From: an uncultured Collinsella sp.
GTDB taxonomy: Bacteria > Actinomycetota > Coriobacteriia > Coriobacteriales > Coriobacteriaceae
Length of the DNA: 8,116 bases
Assembly (NCBI GenBank): GCA_900553705.1
Contig: USEK01000060.1
Location: 1-8,116 of the forward strand
Direction: 5' to 3'
Position 1 is the stretch's first letter, and every line of letters starts with the position of its first letter. The notes below the pieces were generated by a model. That model saw nothing but the letters and a program-made list of their open reading frames with translations, ran no database searches and had not been told where the DNA came from. The translations under genes were made by a program, and so were the position numbers. Below are positions 4,805-8,116 of this stretch, piece by piece.

Positions 4805-5488
4805 CTACATCTGCATAAACGGATTCTGCATAAGTTCGCGCGCCATCGTGGTCGAATCGCCATGGCCCGTCAAGCAAACGGTATCGGGCGGAAGCGTCTT
4901 GGCAAGTTTGGAGAGCGAGCGCATAATCGCCGCCTCGTCACCGCCGGAAAGATCGGTACGACCGTGGCTGCCCGGGAAAAGCGTGTCGCCCACAAAGGCG
5001 ATGTTCCCCTGCTCGGTCGCGGCGAACAGGACGATGCCGCCCGGCGTATGCCCCGGCGTCTCGATCACCTGCAGGCAGACGTCGCCCACCTCGATTGTAT
5101 CGCCCTCGACAAGCAAACGCGTCGGCTCACCCGGATCGGGCGTCTCGATACCCCACATGGTGCGCTGCTCCTCGATATTTGCGCGAGGTACCGTCACGTC
5201 CTTAGCGCACAACTCATATAGCGCGCCGTCGCCAACGACAGCTCGAACCCCGGCAACCCCGCCAACATGGTCGGCATGACCGTGCGTGCAGACAGAGCCG
5301 AGTACGCGCACCTCAGGATGCGCGGTGCGGATATGCTCCACAAGACGCTCGCCCTCCCACGCCGGATCGACGATTAAGCACTCGTCATTCGAAATCACGG
5401 CGTAACTGTTGGTCTGAATGGGGCCGTTGACGAGCGCCTCAATCGAAGCCGCACCTCGGGGTGTCAGGTCCAAAGTCATATCGCCCAT
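4805..5488 (-). CDS. MBL-fold metallohydrolase, glyoxalase II-like
   Basis: A 227-residue metallo-beta-lactamase-fold hydrolase. The metal site is complete: THGHADHVGG (His69, His71, Asp73, His74), His147 in ETPGHTPGG, Asp168 in FVGDTLF and His209 in TGHGDST. The SHGRTDLSGGD segment after the bridging Asp is typical of the small YcbL-type glyoxalase II-like group. These hydrolyse thioesters such as S-lactoylglutathione or related thiol adducts; the actual substrate here is not known, since actinobacteria generally lack glutathione. No signal peptide is seen. I chose ATG 5486-5488, because AGGAGG then lies 8 nt upstream. The ATG at 5492-5494 would leave only about 2 nt. It follows rel in the same direction with a terminator-like hairpin between them. 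Confidence 0.9.
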   Translation of the reverse strand: MGDMTLDLTPRGAASIEALVNGPIQTNSYAVISNDECLIVDPAWEGERLVEHIRTAHPEVRVLGSVCTHGHADHVGGVAGVRAVVGDGALYELCAKDVTVPRANIEEQRTMWGIETPDPGEPTRLLVEGDTIEVGDVCLQVIETPGHTPGGIVLFAATEQGNIAFVGDTLFPGSHGRTDLSGGDEAAIMRSLSKLAKTLPPDTVCLTGHGDSTTMARELMQNPFMQM

Positions 5489-5505
5489 GCGCATACCCTC
5501 CTTCT

Positions 5506-5542
5506 AAAATACGTTCGAGGCACCAAACGATGCCTCGAACGT
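5506..5542 (-). terminator. Strong hairpin between rel and MBL gene
   Basis: ACGTTCGAGGCA (5542-5531) and TGCCTCGAACGT (5522-5511) are perfect 12-base inverted complements. A G-U pair and a C-G pair extend the stem to a GTTT tetraloop. On the minus strand it is followed by ATTTT (5510-5506). The T-run is short for an intrinsic terminator, and the Shine-Dalgarno of the next gene begins only a few bases later. Confidence 0.65.
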
Positions 5543-5576
5543 AACCAATATCTATGATGCTGAGAGGCTCTCGCAC

Positions 5577-7937
5577 CTACACACGGCGCTTAAGCTGGGC
5601 TCCACCCTCGCCGGGCATAAGACGGCGAGCGTCGTAGACCGAGTCAACGCTGCTGATAGAGGCCAGCAGCGGATCCAAGCCACTCGCGTCCGAGATCTCG
5701 ACCATAAAGCGCAGGGTTGCAATGCCCTCGCGGTTGGTCGACGTGGCGGCAGAAAGGATATTACCGCCCGCATCGCCAATGGCAATGGTGACATCCTTGA
5801 GCAGGCCCATGCGGTCCAGGCACTCGACCACGATCTCGACCTGGAAGAGGGTGTCGGCAGCGCCGTCCCACTCCACATCGATCATGCGCTCGGGATGTTC
5901 CATAAGACCCTTGACGTTAGGGCAGTTGGCGCGATGCACCGAAACGCCGCGACCGCGCGTGATGAAGCCGACGATGTCGTCGCCCGTCACGGGGTTGCAG
6001 CAATGAGCCAGACGGACCAGCAGGCCGCTGTTGCTCTCGCCCTTGACGATAATGCCGTTACTGGCGCTCTTGCCGCGCTTTTGCGGCTTGCGGTTGGAGC
6101 CGCGAGCGGGCTGCTTCACGACCTCGGCGATAGCCTCGGCCTTGGTGAGCTGTTCCTCGGGCTTGGGGTCCAAGATTTGCTCGACCTTATTGCCCACAGC
6201 GCGCGGGGCAACCTTGCCGGCACCGACGGCGGCAAACAGGTCCTCGAGCTGCTTGAAGTTAAACTGCTCCGCCACGGCGTTGAGTGCACGCGTCGAACGC
6301 GGCGTAGAAATGCCATAGCCACGCTTACGCAGGTCCTTGGCCAGCATATCGCGACCGGCGGCAGCGTCGTCGTCCTTGGTCGCAGCGGCAAAATAGCGGC
6401 GGATCTTTGACTTGGCGGAAGGTGTCTTAACGATCTTGAGCCAATCGCGCGACGGCTTGGAACTCTTGTTAGTCAGGATTTCAACGCGGTCGCCCGTCTT
6501 GATCTCGTGCGTGAGCGGAGCCACCGCACCGTTGATTTTGGCGCCGACGCAGTGGTTTCCCACCTCGGTGTGAACGGCATAGGCAAAGTCGAGCGGCGTG
6601 GAGCCGGCACGAAGCGCCATGACCTCGCCTTTGGGCGTGAAGACAAAGATCTCCTGATCGAACAGATCGACCTTCAGCGAGTGCAGGTATTCCTTGGCAT
6701 CGGTGATCTCGTCGGAAGCCGCCCAATCGAGCGAATGCTTGAGCCAGTTGATCTGGTCGTCCAAACGTTGAGCGTCATTGGTCTTGGAAGCAGACGATCC
6801 GCCCGACTTCTTATATAGCCAGTGGGCGGCAATGCCGTACTCGGCCTGCTCATGCATCTCGTAGGTTCGAATCTGAATCTCGAGCGGACGAGCCGTAGGG
6901 CCGATGACCGTCGTGTGGAGCGACTGGTAGTTATTGACCTTAGGCATGGCGATATAGTCTTTAAAGCGACCAGGCATAGGGTGCCACAGCGTATGCACCG
7001 CACCGAGCGTGGAGTAGCAATCGCGCACCGAATGGGTAATAACGCGCAGCGCCACCAGGTCGTAGATCTCGGAGAACTCCTTGCCCTTGCGCTTCATCTT
7101 TTGGTAGATGGACCAATAGTGCTTGGAGCGGCCGTTGATCTGGAAGTCCTCCAGACCAATGCGGTTGAGCTCATCGGTAAGCGTCTTGATGGTCTCGGCA
7201 AGGTAGCGTTCGCGGACCTCGCGCGACTCAGCTACCATACGCGCGATGCGCTGGTAGGCATCGGGCTCCAGGTAGAAGAAGGACAGGTCCTCGAGCTCCC
7301 ACTTAATAGAGCTCATGCCCAGGCGGTCGGCCAAGGGCGCGTACACGTCCATGGTCTCGCGAGCCTTAAACAGGCGACGATCCTCGCGCAGGGCTGCCAG
7401 CGTTCGCATGTTGTGCAGACGATCGGCAAGTTTAACGATGATGACGCGGATGTCCTTGGACATGGCGAGGAACATCTTGCGCAGCGTGAGCGCCTGCTTC
7501 TCGTCCATGCTGTCGACTTCGATGTTGGTGAGCTTGGTCACGCCATCGACGAGCTCGGCCACCGTATCGCCAAACAGGCCGGAAACATCGGTGAGCGAGG
7601 TCTCGGTATCCTCGACGGTATCGTGCAGCAGCGCGGCACACACCACATCGCAGTCCATCTTGAGATCGGCCAAAATGATGGCAACCTCGACGGGATGGTT
7701 AATGTACATCTCGCCCGAGCGGCGCTTTTGGTTGCAGTGCTTCTCGGCGGCAAAGCAGTAGGCCTGCTCAACCTTAGAAAAGTCGTCCTCATTCATATAT
7801 TTGAGGCACAGGCGCTCCAGCTTGTCGTAGCTGTCCGCCATAATCTCGGGCGGCAGCTCATCGGCATGCTTATAGTGCTCCATCTCCGAAAACGGCTGGA
7901 GGGTGGAATCATGGGCGGTACGGGCTGCGGCATCCAT
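5577..7937 (-). CDS. rel: Bifunctional (p)ppGpp synthetase/hydrolase, Rel/SpoT family
   Basis: A 786-residue long RSH enzyme that makes and degrades the stringent-response alarmone (p)ppGpp. Domains in order: HD hydrolase (about 55-205) with INHPVEVA, LLHDTVEDT and KLADRLHNMRTL intact; synthetase (about 265-375) with GRSKHYWSIYQKM, YDLVALRVI, GRFKDYIAMPK, YQSLHTTVIGP and Glu353 in EIQIRT; TGS (about 425-490); a helical region; a zinc-finger/RIS segment with HCCNPV (645-650) and Cys672; and a C-terminal ACT domain (about 695-775). Arg324-Phe-Lys-Asp327 is the RxKD type found in bifunctional enzymes, in place of the acidic ExDD of RelA-only synthetases. Both activities are therefore expected. 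The ATG 7935-7937 has an AAGGGG 6 nt upstream, an imperfect Shine-Dalgarno. Met19 is a weaker alternative. Confidence 0.97.
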   Translation of the reverse strand: MDAAARTAHDSTLQPFSEMEHYKHADELPPEIMADSYDKLERLCLKYMNEDDFSKVEQAYCFAAEKHCNQKRRSGEMYINHPVEVAIILADLKMDCDVVCAALLHDTVEDTETSLTDVSGLFGDTVAELVDGVTKLTNIEVDSMDEKQALTLRKMFLAMSKDIRVIIVKLADRLHNMRTLAALREDRRLFKARETMDVYAPLADRLGMSSIKWELEDLSFFYLEPDAYQRIARMVAESREVRERYLAETIKTLTDELNRIGLEDFQINGRSKHYWSIYQKMKRKGKEFSEIYDLVALRVITHSVRDCYSTLGAVHTLWHPMPGRFKDYIAMPKVNNYQSLHTTVIGPTARPLEIQIRTYEMHEQAEYGIAAHWLYKKSGGSSASKTNDAQRLDDQINWLKHSLDWAASDEITDAKEYLHSLKVDLFDQEIFVFTPKGEVMALRAGSTPLDFAYAVHTEVGNHCVGAKINGAVAPLTHEIKTGDRVEILTNKSSKPSRDWLKIVKTPSAKSKIRRYFAAATKDDDAAAGRDMLAKDLRKRGYGISTPRSTRALNAVAEQFNFKQLEDLFAAVGAGKVAPRAVGNKVEQILDPKPEEQLTKAEAIAEVVKQPARGSNRKPQKRGKSASNGIIVKGESNSGLLVRLAHCCNPVTGDDIVGFITRGRGVSVHRANCPNVKGLMEHPERMIDVEWDGAADTLFQVEIVVECLDRMGLLKDVTIAIGDAGGNILSAATSTNREGIATLRFMVEISDASGLDPLLASISSVDSVYDARRLMPGEGGAQLKRRV

Positions 7938-7989
7938 CGAGGTCCCCTTCCCCTAGGCCCGCGGTACGATCGGGCGGTTAACTTTGGCT

Positions 7990-7998
7990 AGCATATCA
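7990..7998 (-). promoter_or_regulatory. Possible rel promoter
   Basis: TGATATGCT on the minus strand reads as TG, one base, and TATGCT (four of six -10 bases), an extended -10 form. There is no clear -35. RNA would start near 7983, giving a leader of about 46 nt. It overlaps the stop codon of the possible upstream gene tail. Confidence 0.35.
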
Positions 7999-8067
7999 GA
8001 AGCGCACGAATCGAGCGCCCAGCTCCGGAAAGCCGAAAACTCCATGCGCGAGCGCAAGCCCTCCAAA
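7996..8067 (-). CDS. Possible 3' end of an upstream gene (partial)
   Basis: One minus-strand frame is open for 23 codons, from the last genomic base before the adapter (8067) to a TGA at 7996-7998. The peptide ends in FGFPELGARFVRF and looks protein-like, but 23 codons open by chance is common. If real, it is the C-terminus of a gene lying just upstream of rel in the same direction. I cannot name the family. Confidence 0.3.
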   Translation of the reverse strand, partial: FGGLALAHGVFGFPELGARFVRF

Positions 8068-8116
8068 CTGTCTCTTATACACATCTGACGCTGCCGACGA
8101 CTAGTCGAGTGTAGAT
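8068..8116. other. Illumina Nextera adapter (assembly artefact)
   Basis: From 8068 the sequence is the 19-base Tn5 mosaic end as it appears in Nextera read-through (8068-8086). It is followed by the Read 1 adapter tail GACGCTGCCGACGA (8087-8100), an 8-base segment CTAGTCGA (8101-8108) where the i5 index belongs, and GTGTAGAT (8109-8116), the start of the P5-side adapter. It is library DNA, not genomic. The true contig ends at 8067. Confidence 0.97.

Noticed and set aside
4611..4877. N-terminal extension of fba in the same frame
   Set aside because: Class II aldolases start at MLVNAADM; the extension crosses the promoter and the AGGAGG, and runs into the neighbouring gene.
6822..7991. 389-codon open frame on the plus strand opposite rel
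   Set aside because: It is the antisense shadow of a full-length, motif-complete Rel protein in GC-rich DNA and shows no recognisable domain.
8044..8067. Plus-strand ATG that might begin a divergent gene at the right edge
   Set aside because: Only eight codons remain before adapter sequence and there is no well-placed Shine-Dalgarno, so nothing supports it.
1..8116. CRISPR array, prophage, toxin-antitoxin or defence system
   Set aside because: No regularly spaced repeats and no relevant protein families; apart from the tRNA-tail duplication and palindromes, the window is core genome.

Overview
The window looks like a chromosomal contig end from a GC-rich Gram-positive bacterium. Protein style, codon use and gene content suggest an actinobacterial Coriobacteriia member (Collinsella-like). 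That assignment is a judgement from memory of the families, not a search. Every confident gene lies on the minus strand, so transcription runs from right to left.

Layout in transcription order. At the right edge, positions 8068-8116 are not genomic: they match an Illumina Nextera adapter with an index. Next come a possible 23-codon gene tail and rel, a full-length bifunctional (p)ppGpp synthetase/hydrolase. A strong hairpin follows, and then a glyoxalase II-like metallo-beta-lactamase-fold hydrolase. fba (class II fructose-bisphosphate aldolase) has its own extended -10 promoter and a very good ribosome binding site. A 93-bp inverted repeat with 29-base arms separates fba from a 477-residue cytoplasmic transglutaminase-like protein of unknown role. 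Just downstream is tRNA-Leu(CAA).

Between the tRNA and the next operon (about 430 bases without a protein gene) the 3' end of the tRNA and its terminator are present a second time, 184 bases downstream. A hairpin-dense insert lies between the two copies. This looks like the scar of an integration or a partial tandem duplication. After the second terminator comes the promoter and roughly 160-nt leader of the infC-rpmI-rplT operon (IF3, L35, L20), which ends in a rho-independent terminator after rplT. The left 190 bases are AT-richer and cannot be assigned to a gene.

Functionally this is mostly core biology: translation initiation, ribosomal proteins, a tRNA, glycolysis and the stringent response. 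The most interesting points are regulatory. (1) The only Shine-Dalgarno of infC points to an AUA start codon, not to the ATG a gene caller would choose. (2) A terminator hairpin with seven U residues ends directly in front of that site and looks like an attenuator. (3) The tRNA tail is duplicated. (4) There is a large inverted repeat upstream of the transglutaminase-like gene. I did not find evidence for a wholly new multi-gene system.
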